The translations under genes were made by a program, and so were the position numbers. The notes under the pieces were generated by a model. The model worked only from the letters and a program-made list of their open reading frames with translations, did not search any database and had not been told where the DNA came from. From Candidatus Oscillibacter excrementavium (GTDB lineage: Bacteria; Bacillota; Clostridia; Oscillospirales; Oscillospiraceae), in contig DWYU01000024.1 of the NCBI GenBank assembly GCA_019118505.1, positions 1 to 64,000 of the forward strand: a stretch of 64,000 bases of DNA, written 5' to 3'. Shown in pieces: positions 56,392 to 64,000 of this stretch. Position 1 is the stretch's first letter, and each line of letters opens with the position of its first letter.

Positions 56392-56597
56392 ATAGAGAAG
56401 TTTATCATTGCTAACTTTTTGTGACAACCCCCAAACCGGCCAAATGGCGACGAATTTTTAGATGGAAATTGTATAAGATGGATAAAAGAAACGGCGGGCG
56501 GCAAAGAGCCGGAAAAAGCCTTGCCCGGATGCCGCCGGGGATGGTATACTGGATCCCAGAAATCGCCGGCCAGCGCGCCGGCTGTCAGGAGGATTCT

Positions 56598-56966
56598 ATG
56601 TTCACATTCAATCACTTCAACTTCAATGTGGCGGACCTGGAGAAGTCCCTGGCCTTCTACAAGGAGGCCCTGGGCCTGGAGCCGGTAGGGGAGCGCAAGA
56701 CCGCCGAGGACGGCAGCTTCATCATCGTCTACCTGGGGGACGGCAAGACGGACTTCCGCCTGGAGCTCACCTGGCTGCGGGACCATCCGCAGAAATACGA
56801 CCTGGGGGAGTGCGAGTTCCACCTGGCCCTGCGGGCGGAGGACTACGACGCCGCCCACGCCAAGCATGCGGCCATGGGCTGCATCTGCTTTGAGAACCCC
56901 GCCATGGGCATCTACTTCATCACGGACCCGGACGGGTACTGGATCGAGGTCATCCCCACCCGGTGA
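56598..56966 (+). CDS. Lactoylglutathione lyase-like VOC protein
   Basis: FNHFNFNVADLEKSLAFYKEALGLEPV, GIYFITDPDGYWIEVIPTR. Confidence 0.93.
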   Translation: MFTFNHFNFNVADLEKSLAFYKEALGLEPVGERKTAEDGSFIIVYLGDGKTDFRLELTWLRDHPQKYDLGECEFHLALRAEDYDAAHAKHAAMGCICFENPAMGIYFITDPDGYWIEVIPTR

Positions 56967-57077
56967 GCCCTGGGGGGAGCTGGCCGCCCCGGAGGGGCGG
57001 TGCGCGAAACGAAAGGCGATCCTGGGGCCCCGCTTGAAGGGGACCCCCGCAGATTTTGCAGAAAGGGAGAACGGGAA

Positions 57078-57626
57078 ATGAAACAGAGACTGCTTGCACT
57101 GGCGATGGCCGCCGCCATGGTCCTGGGCCTGACGGCCTGCGGCGGCAGCGGGTCCTCCAGCGAGGGCCGCACCGGCGACACCATGGAGACCTTTTTCTTC
57201 GACTTCACGGTCAACAGCGCCTACCTCACCAAGGACTACGAGGGCTACACCCCGGCGGAGGGGAACGCCCTGCTGGTGGCGGACATCACGGTGAAGAACA
57301 CCAACCAGAAGAGCATCGAGATGTATGACACGGACTTCCAGATCCAGTGGGACGACGGGGACGACGCCTTCGCCTATCCCATCACCATCAATACGGAGAC
57401 CTATGAGGAGCTGGACCCGGTGGGGGACAGCCAGCTGCCCGGTACATACACCCTGGCCGTGGACGAGGAGCGGACCGGCGAGCTGGTGTACGAGGTGCCC
57501 GCCGGCTTCACGGACTTCTCCATCGCCTATCTGGAGCAGTTTGTGGACGAGGACGGCAACGAGAGCACCGGCGACACCTTCTTCGTCTACTTCACCGCCG
57601 AGGACCAGACCGGCGTCTCCGCGTGA
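57078..57626 (+). CDS. Lipoprotein with DUF4352/DUF5067-like immunoglobulin-type domain
   Basis: Lipobox MVLGLTACGG; ALLVADITVKNTNQKSIEMYDTDFQIQWDD. Confidence 0.85.
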   Translation: MKQRLLALAMAAAMVLGLTACGGSGSSSEGRTGDTMETFFFDFTVNSAYLTKDYEGYTPAEGNALLVADITVKNTNQKSIEMYDTDFQIQWDDGDDAFAYPITINTETYEELDPVGDSQLPGTYTLAVDEERTGELVYEVPAGFTDFSIAYLEQFVDEDGNESTGDTFFVYFTAEDQTGVSA

Positions 57627-57714
57627 CGGAACCCGGCCTCGCGCCGCCTGAGAGCTGCAAAAAACCCGCCTGCCGCGATCCGGCAGGCGGGAATTTTTGT
57701 GCAGTGGATTTCCT

Positions 57715-58722
57715 TTACAGCAGCGTGACACCAGCCTCTTCGCAGATGCGCAGGGTCTCGGGGTCCCAGAGGCTGGCCTGGACCTCGCCGATGTGGCAGG
57801 TGCCGATCAGCAGCATGCACAGCCGGGACTGGCCGATGCCGCCGCCGATGGTCAGGGGCAGCTTGCCCTCCAGCAGCATCTTGTGGAAGGGCAGCTCCCG
57901 CCGGTTGTCGCAGCCGGCCAGCGTCAGCTGGCGGTCCAGGGCCGCGGCGTCTACCCGGATGCCCATGGAGGACAGCTCAAAGCTCCGCTCCAGCACCGGG
58001 TTCCACATGAGGATGTCGCCGTTGAGCTCCCAGTCGTCGTAGTCCGGGGCCCGGCCGTCGTGGCGCTGGCCGGACTTCAGCGTCTTGCCGATCTGCATCA
58101 GGAACACCGTCCGGTGCTTGCGGCAGATCTCCGTCTCCCGCTCACTGGGGGTCAGGTCGGGGAACCGGTCCTCCAGTTCCTGGGTGGTGATGAAGTACAC
58201 GTCCCGGTCCGGCTTGAAGGTCAGCACAGGGAAGGCGTTCCGCAGGGCGGCGGCGGTGTCGCACACGGCACCCACGATGTCCCGGACCGTCTCCTTCAGG
58301 TACAGCGGGTTCCGGTCCCTGGGGGTGATGTGCTTCTCCCAGTCCCACTGGTCCACATAGATGGAGTGGAGGTTGTCCACCACCTCGTCCCGGCGGATGG
58401 CGTTCATGTTGGTGTAGAGGCCGGTGCCGGCGGGGAACTCATACCGCTTCAGGGCCAGCCGCTTCCACTTGGCCAGGGAGTGGACCACCTGTCCGTCGGT
58501 GCCCACGTCGGGGATGTCGAAGGTGACGGGGCGCTCCACGCCGTTCAGGTCGTCGTTGAGGCCGGTCTTGCCGTCCACGAACAGGGGGGCGGAGACCCGG
58601 TGGAGGTTCAGCCGCACGCACAGGCTGTGCTGGAACTCCTGGTGGATCAGCTCGATGGCCCGCTGGAGCTCGTTGTTGCTCAGGGGCATCCGGTAGCCGG
58701 AGGGGATGGTGGTTTTACTCAT
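57715..58722 (-). CDS. asnA: Aspartate--ammonia ligase
   Basis: RVSAPLFVDGKTGLNDDLNGVERPVTFD, YVDQWDWEK, TIGGGIGQSRLCMLLIGTCHIGEVQASLWD. Confidence 0.97.
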   Translation of the reverse strand: MSKTTIPSGYRMPLSNNELQRAIELIHQEFQHSLCVRLNLHRVSAPLFVDGKTGLNDDLNGVERPVTFDIPDVGTDGQVVHSLAKWKRLALKRYEFPAGTGLYTNMNAIRRDEVVDNLHSIYVDQWDWEKHITPRDRNPLYLKETVRDIVGAVCDTAAALRNAFPVLTFKPDRDVYFITTQELEDRFPDLTPSERETEICRKHRTVFLMQIGKTLKSGQRHDGRAPDYDDWELNGDILMWNPVLERSFELSSMGIRVDAAALDRQLTLAGCDNRRELPFHKMLLEGKLPLTIGGGIGQSRLCMLLIGTCHIGEVQASLWDPETLRICEEAGVTLL

Positions 58723-58764
58723 AGTTGGAAGTGCATCCTTTCTGTGGGTTGAAATTCAGGGGGC

Positions 58765-60255
58765 TCAGGTCCGGAGCTTGTCCAGGCCCAGCCGCAGGCG
58801 GCGGAGGGTCTCCTCCTTACCAAGGATATGGCAGATCTCCACGGCGCCGCCGGGGGTCACCAGCTTGCCGGCCGCCGCGATCCGCACCGGCCACATGAGG
58901 GTGGCGTTCTTTACGCCCAGGCGCTCCGCCAGGGCGATCAGGGTGTCGTGGACCGCGTCCTGGGTCCAGTCCGGAATCGCCTCCAGGGCGGGGATGGCGG
59001 CCTCCAGCATGGCCTGGGAGACCTCCGGGTTGGTCTTGGACTTCTTGTTGGTGAAGAAGTCCACGCCGTAGTCCGGCAGCTGGTCGAAGAAGTCCACCTT
59101 CTCCGGGATGTCCGTCAGCTTCTCACACCGGGCCTGGAGCAGGGCCGCCACGGCATTGACGTCGATGGCCGGGTTCTTCACCGCCTGGCGGATATAGGGC
59201 TCCGCCGCCTTGGCGAACGCCTCCGGTGTCATGGCCCGGAGATACGTGGCGTTGAAGTAGGTCAGCTTGTCGATGTCGAAGATGGCGGGGGACTTGGAGA
59301 TGCCGGCGATGTCGAAGGCCTCCACCAGCTCGGGAAGGGAGAAGATCTCCTGCTCGCTGCGCTCCCCCTTGGGGGCCCAGCCCAGCAGGGCCACGTAGTT
59401 CAAAATGGCCTCCGTCAGATAGCCCTGGGCCTTCAGGTCCTCGTAGGAGGGGTCCCCGTGGCGCTTGGACATCTTGTTGTGCTGGTCCCGCATGACGGGG
59501 GAGCAGTGGACGTAGGTGGGGATGTCCCAGCCGAATGCCTGGTACAGCAGGTTGTACTTGGGGGCGGAGGACAGGTACTCACTGCCCCGGACCACGTGGG
59601 TGATGCCCATGAGATGGTCGTCCACCACGTTGGCGAAGTTGTAGGTGGGCAGGCCGTCCCGCTTCAGGAGCACCTGGTCGTCCAGGGTCTTGTTCTCCAC
59701 GGTGATGTCCCCGAAGGTGACATCGTGGAAGGTGGTGACGCCCTCGTGGGGGATCTTCTGCCGGATGACGTAGGGCTCCCCGGCCTCCACCCGGCGGCGG
59801 GCTTCGGCGGGGTCCAGATCCCGGCAGGGGTCGTCCGCCCGGTCGAACTCGCCGGAGTCCTCCTCGGACTCCGTCTTTTCGCAGAAGCAGTAGTAGGCGG
59901 CGCCCTTCTCCACCAGCAGGTGGGCGTAGGGCTGATACAGGTCCCGCCGCTCCGACTGGATGTAGGGGCCCACGGGGCCGCCCACGTCGGGGCCCTCGTC
60001 GTGGGTGAGGCCGCACTCCGCCATGGTGCGGTAGATCACGTCCGTGGCGCCCTCCACCAGGCGGCCCTGGTCGGTGTCCTCGATGCGGAGGATGAAGGTG
60101 CCCCCGGCGTGCCGGGCGATGAGCCAGGTGTACAGGGCCGTCCGCAGGTTGCCCACGTGCATATAGCCGGTGGGGGAGGGGGCGAACCGGGTGCGGACCT
60201 TCCCCTTGGGGATCCGGGCCTCCATCTCCTGGAAAAAGCGCTGATCCAATGCCAT
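58765..60255 (-). CDS. gltX: Glutamyl-tRNA synthetase
   Basis: TRFAPSPTGYMHVGNLRTALYTWL, KMSKRHGDPSYEDLKAQGYL. Confidence 0.98.
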   Translation of the reverse strand: MALDQRFFQEMEARIPKGKVRTRFAPSPTGYMHVGNLRTALYTWLIARHAGGTFILRIEDTDQGRLVEGATDVIYRTMAECGLTHDEGPDVGGPVGPYIQSERRDLYQPYAHLLVEKGAAYYCFCEKTESEEDSGEFDRADDPCRDLDPAEARRRVEAGEPYVIRQKIPHEGVTTFHDVTFGDITVENKTLDDQVLLKRDGLPTYNFANVVDDHLMGITHVVRGSEYLSSAPKYNLLYQAFGWDIPTYVHCSPVMRDQHNKMSKRHGDPSYEDLKAQGYLTEAILNYVALLGWAPKGERSEQEIFSLPELVEAFDIAGISKSPAIFDIDKLTYFNATYLRAMTPEAFAKAAEPYIRQAVKNPAIDVNAVAALLQARCEKLTDIPEKVDFFDQLPDYGVDFFTNKKSKTNPEVSQAMLEAAIPALEAIPDWTQDAVHDTLIALAERLGVKNATLMWPVRIAAAGKLVTPGGAVEICHILGKEETLRRLRLGLDKLRT

Positions 60256-60324
60256 GAAAATACCTCCATATTGGGTCAATTACAAAAAACAGCAACCATA
60301 TTATCCCCTGAACCCCTTGGAATG

Positions 60325-60549
60325 TCAAGGGCGGATTGCGGGGGACAGGGCGGGGGCGGTGTACATCCGCTCCGGCAGTCCGCCGTCCCGGACCATATAC
60401 CACTGGGGGACGGGAGACTTTCGGCGGAGGCACTGCTCCATGCTCTCCCGGTACTCCGCCGCGGGGATGCCCCAATGGCCGCTGAACCAGACGGCGGCCT
60501 CGTCCAGCAGAGCGGGCGCATCCCGCAGGGGGAGAATGGGATGTTCCAT
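60325..60549 (-). pseudogene. Truncated N-terminal fragment of a GNAT-type acetyltransferase
   Basis: MEHPILPLRDAPALLDEAAVWFSGHWGIPAAEYRESMEQCLRRKSPVPQWYMVRDGG then unrelated tail and stop; core acetyl-CoA fold absent. Confidence 0.55.
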
Positions 60550-60585
60550 AATTCGTCCGCCCCTTTCCAAATCCGGCGATATACA

Positions 60586-60626
60586 GCAAAAAATCCCGAA
60601 CCGGGAGGTTCGGGATTTCGTTTGTC
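60586..60626 (-). terminator. Terminator downstream of rpmB
   Basis: aatcccgaac-cgggag-gttcgggatt hairpin with aaaaaa on the left. Confidence 0.7.
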
Positions 60627-60630
60627 CATG

Positions 60631-60819
60631 TCAGACCGCTCTGGTGACCTTGCCGGAACGCATACACCGGGTACAAACATACACATGGCGGGGAGAGCCA
60701 TCGACAATCGCCTTCACACGCTTCACATTGGGCTTCCACATCCGATTGGAACGCCGGTGAGAGTGAGAGACCTTGATGCCGAAAGTAACGCCCTTATCGC
60801 AGAACTCGCACTTAGCCAT
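60631..60819 (-). CDS. rpmB: 50S ribosomal protein L28
   Basis: MAKCEFCDKGVTFGIKVSHSHRRSNRMWKPNVKRVKAIVDGSPRHVYVCTRCMRSGKVTRAV. Confidence 0.97.
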   Translation of the reverse strand: MAKCEFCDKGVTFGIKVSHSHRRSNRMWKPNVKRVKAIVDGSPRHVYVCTRCMRSGKVTRAV

Positions 60820-61206
60820 CCGTTGCACCTCCTTGCCGTTGCATACTTCCATGCCCTTTGCAGGCACAACTGGTATCATACCAGAAAACTTTTGAAAATG
60901 CAAGTAAAATTTTCAAAAAAACAAAAGCTTTTTTCGGAGCGTGAGAGCCGGGACAAGAGATGCGCCCTCACCGGGGAATCTCTCTGCTCCTTTATCGATG
61001 CACTTCTCTCTCCGGCCGCATCCCGCCGGCTCCGGCAGGGGGCGGGAGGAAAGCGGCGGCAAGGTGTTGCGCAAAGGGGCAGAATCATATATAATAGAAT
61101 CAGCGATTTTCTGTGCCCGGATCCGGGCAGATCGGTTTACGCGCCGGGCGGCCTGCCCGGGAGAGAACCCGGCCCCTCCGGGCGCCGGAAGAAAAGGGAG
61201 GACACC

Positions 61207-62148
61207 ATGCAGGAACATGGCCTGAAAATTTCGGAACTGGTCACCCTCTTCAATCTGGAGGTGCTGAACAAGGGCGCCGACTATGACACGGCCCTGCTGA
61301 CCATCACGGACGTGAACCGTCCCGGACTCCAGTTCCACAACTTCTATGACTACTTTGACCCCCGCCGCCTCCAGGTGGTGGGCAAGGCGGAGATCACCTA
61401 TCTGAAGGGGCTCACCTCGGAGCAGCGCCGCAAGTGCTTTGACGACCTGTTCCTCTATGACATCCCGGCCCTGGTGATCTCCCGGGGGCTGGACTGCCTG
61501 CCGGAGTGCCTGGAGAGCGCCCAGGTCCACGAGCGGACCCTGCTGCGGACCGAGGAGACCACGGTGGACTTCACCAGCCATACCATTGAATATCTCAACC
61601 GGGTGCTGGCCCCCTGCGTCACCCGCCACGGTGTGCTGCTGGACATCTCCGGCGAGGGCGTGATGATCACCGGCGACTCCGGCATCGGCAAGAGCGAGTC
61701 CGCCATCGAGCTCATCATGCGGGGCCACCGGCTGGTGGCGGACGACGCGGTGGAGATCCGCCGGATCTCCAACCAGCTGATCGGCACCGCCCCGGAGGTC
61801 ATCCGCCACTATATCGAGCTGCGGGGCATCGGCGTCATCGACGTGCGCCAGCTCTTCGGCATGAGCGCCATCATGGAAGAGTGCCAGATCGACCTGGTGG
61901 TGCAGTTCGAGCAGTGGGACGAGACCAAGATCTACGACCGCCTGGGTCTGGAGGACCACCACATCGAGATCATGGGGGTGGAGGTCCCCTGCGTCACCAT
62001 CCCCGTGCGGCCGGGCCGGAACCTGGCCAGCATCGTGGAGGTGGCGGCCATGAACAACCGCCACAGGCGGTACGGCTTCAACGCCGCCCAGGAGCTGGCC
62101 CAGCGGGTGGACCTGCGGGCGGACCTGGGCAGCCGGAAAGCGAAATGA
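61207..62148 (+). CDS. hprK: HPr kinase/phosphorylase
   Basis: MITGDSGIGKSESAIELIMRGHRLVADDAVEIRRIS; IELRGIGVIDVRQLFGMSAI. Confidence 0.97.
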   Translation: MQEHGLKISELVTLFNLEVLNKGADYDTALLTITDVNRPGLQFHNFYDYFDPRRLQVVGKAEITYLKGLTSEQRRKCFDDLFLYDIPALVISRGLDCLPECLESAQVHERTLLRTEETTVDFTSHTIEYLNRVLAPCVTRHGVLLDISGEGVMITGDSGIGKSESAIELIMRGHRLVADDAVEIRRISNQLIGTAPEVIRHYIELRGIGVIDVRQLFGMSAIMEECQIDLVVQFEQWDETKIYDRLGLEDHHIEIMGVEVPCVTIPVRPGRNLASIVEVAAMNNRHRRYGFNAAQELAQRVDLRADLGSRKAK

Positions 62149-63095
62149 GGGGCCTGTACATCGGCATCGACGTGGGCGGCACCAATCTGAAGGCCGGCGC
62201 GGTGGACGCGGCGGGCCGCCTGCTGGCCGTGGAGCGCCGCCCCCTGGCCTTCCGGGACCCGGAGGCCTTCGCCGGCGATCTGGCGGACCTGGCGGAGGCG
62301 GCCCTCTCCGCCGCCGGCGCCGGTCCGGAGGACGCCCTGGGGGTGGGCATCGGCCTGCCGGGGGCGGTCTCCGGCGGGGAGGTGCTGTACACCACCAACA
62401 TCCCCATGGAGCACGTGCCCCTGGCGGACCTGTTCCGCCGCCGTCTGGACCTGCCGGTGCTGCTGGGCAACGACGCGGACTGCGCCGCGGCGGGGGAGTT
62501 CCTCCGGGGCGCCGGCCGGGGCTTCCGGGACTTTGTGGTGCTGACCCTGGGCACCGGCCTGGGGGGCGGCATCATTCTGGACGGCCGCCTGCGGGGCGGC
62601 GAGACCTCCAGCGAGGCGGGGCATCTGGTGACCCACGTGGGTGGCCTGCCCTGTCCCTGCGGCCGGCGGGGCTGCTGGGAGCAGTACGCCTCCGCCACAG
62701 CCCTGATCCGCCAGACCCGGGCCGCCATGGCGGAACATCCCGAGAGCCTGCTCTGCCGTCTGGCGGCGGAGCGGGGCACCGTGGACGGCAGGACCCCCTT
62801 CCAGGCGGCGGAGGCGGGGGACGAGACGGCCCTGGCCGTCTGCCGCCAATATGTGGAGGAGCTGGCGGAGGGCACCGCCAGCCTCATCAATCTCCTGCGG
62901 CCGGAGGCGGTGGCCTTCGGCGGCGGCGTGGCCGGGGCGCCGGAGCAGCTGCTGCTGGAGCCCCTGCGGCGGCGGGTGGGGGAACTGTGCTTCTCCCGCC
63001 ACGGCGGCCGGACCACCCGCATCCTGCGGGCGGAGCTGGGCAACGACGCCGGCATCATCGGCGCGGCCCTGCTGGGCCGGGTAACTTCAACGTGA
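62145..63095 (+). CDS. ROK family glucokinase-like protein
   Basis: YIGIDVGGTNLKAGAVD, LLGNDADCAAAGEFLRGAG, HVGGLPCPCGRRGCWEQYAS; ATGA overlap with hprK. Confidence 0.95.
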   Translation: MRGLYIGIDVGGTNLKAGAVDAAGRLLAVERRPLAFRDPEAFAGDLADLAEAALSAAGAGPEDALGVGIGLPGAVSGGEVLYTTNIPMEHVPLADLFRRRLDLPVLLGNDADCAAAGEFLRGAGRGFRDFVVLTLGTGLGGGIILDGRLRGGETSSEAGHLVTHVGGLPCPCGRRGCWEQYASATALIRQTRAAMAEHPESLLCRLAAERGTVDGRTPFQAAEAGDETALAVCRQYVEELAEGTASLINLLRPEAVAFGGGVAGAPEQLLLEPLRRRVGELCFSRHGGRTTRILRAELGNDAGIIGAALLGRVTST

Positions 63096-63107
63096 GGAGG
63101 TCCAGGA

Positions 63108-64000
63108 ATGGACTGGTGGACTGATTTAGACAAGTGGACGGCGGACTATCTGCCGGACCTGCGGATGGCGTGTGACGAGCCCATGAGCCGCCACACCTCC
63201 TTCCGCATCGGCGGCCCCGCCCGCCGGATGGCCTTTCCGGAGCGGGGAGAGCAGCTGGTGCTGCTGCTGGACCACGCCATCGCCTGCGGCGCCCGGCCCC
63301 TGGTCATCGGCAACGGCACCAATCTGCTGTGCCCGGACGCAGGGCTGGACCGGCTGGTGATCGACACCTCCGCCGGGCTGAACCGGGTGGAGGCCGGCGA
63401 CGCGCCGGGAGAGCTGACGGCGGAGGCCGGCGTCCCCCTGGCCCGGCTGGCGGACTTCGCCTGCCGGCAGGGGCTGACGGGGCTGGAGTTCGCCCACGGC
63501 ATCCCCGGCACGGTGGGCGGCGCGGTGTGCATGAACGCCGGCGCCTACGGCGGGGAGATGGGACAGGTGGTCCAGGGGGCCGCGGTCCTCTTCCCGGAGG
63601 AGGGGGTCCGGTACCTGCCGGGCCCGGCGCTGGACTTCGGCTACCGCCACAGCCTGCTGTCGGACCACCCGGACGCGGTGGTGCTCCACGCGGTCTTTCG
63701 CCTGGTCCCCGGGGACCAGGCGGCCATCCGGGACCGGATGCGGGAGCTGATGGAAAAGCGGAAGGCCAGCCAGCCCCTGGAATACCCCAGCGCCGGCAGC
63801 ACCTTCAAGCGGCCGGCAGGGCACTACGCCGGGACGCTGATCGACCAGTGCGGCCTGAAGGGCCTGACGGTGGGCGGCGCCCAGGTCAGCGAGAAGCACG
63901 CGGGCTTTGTCATCAACCGGGGCGGCGCCACCTGCGCCGACGTGGTGGAGCTGATCCGGCAGATCCAGGCGCGGGTGCTGGACGCCGTCGGCGTCCGGCT
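63108..64000 (+). CDS. murB: UDP-N-acetylenolpyruvoylglucosamine reductase (partial, runs off window end)
   Basis: MSRHTSFRIGGPARRM, GLTGLEFAHGIPGTVGGAVCMNAGAYGGEMGQVV, YPSAGSTFKRPAGHYAGTLIDQCGLKGLTVGGAQVSEKHAGFVIN; missed by ORF track because no stop in window. Confidence 0.97.
   Translation, partial: MDWWTDLDKWTADYLPDLRMACDEPMSRHTSFRIGGPARRMAFPERGEQLVLLLDHAIACGARPLVIGNGTNLLCPDAGLDRLVIDTSAGLNRVEAGDAPGELTAEAGVPLARLADFACRQGLTGLEFAHGIPGTVGGAVCMNAGAYGGEMGQVVQGAAVLFPEEGVRYLPGPALDFGYRHSLLSDHPDAVVLHAVFRLVPGDQAAIRDRMRELMEKRKASQPLEYPSAGSTFKRPAGHYAGTLIDQCGLKGLTVGGAQVSEKHAGFVINRGGATCADVVELIRQIQARVLDAVGVR

Noticed and set aside
58828-61206. N-terminal ~790 aa of the 1106-aa plus-strand ORF ending in hprK
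   Set aside because: Antisense to gltX and rpmB; true hprK starts at 61207 with its own RBS.
1-64000. CRISPR arrays, rRNA genes, toxin-antitoxin or restriction-modification loci
   Set aside because: Looked for regular direct repeats with spacers, rRNA motifs and adjacent toxin/methylase families; none supported by the sequence.

Overview
A GC-rich chromosomal window from a spore-forming, low-GC-phylum anaerobe. Gene content resembles Clostridia/Oscillospiraceae, but that is inferred from protein flavour only. Positions 1 to ~4.7 kb are the integrase end of an integrative element (Xis-like HTH, unrecognised proteins, tyrosine integrase). The rest is mostly core genome. It includes a flavodiiron protein, lysA, a YedF/cysteine-desulfurase/DUF3343 sulfur-selenium operon, three tRNAs, and a Na+-symporter plus peptidase cluster. 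Sporulation is represented by spoIIGA-sigE and spoIIAA-AB-sigF. Also present are a T-box upstream of ycxB-like/valS, a paired DNA-repair radical-SAM operon, a DUF4358-MBOAT-DHHW acetylation cluster, pcrA, coaX, pfk/fba, trpS, tagO/wecB-like genes, feoAB, asnA, gltX, rpmB, hprK, glk and murB (cut off at the window end). The best leads are: (1) a SOS-type operon with a perfect CGAACACCTGTTCG box overlapping the start of transcription, encoding a tiny single-TM protein ahead of the radical-SAM/TIGR03915 repair pair; (2) a shared palindrome TTAG-N6-CTAA at three intergenic sites (before fprA, before a small exported protein, before feoA), suggesting an iron regulon; (3) spoIIGA reading ~180 nt into sigE without a stop, and a repair gene running 113 nt antisense into sigF; (4) a YcxB-like membrane protein between a valS T-box and valS; (5) a hairpin-dense relic region at 12.1-13.2 kb. 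No CRISPR array, rRNA or classic phage-defence island was seen.
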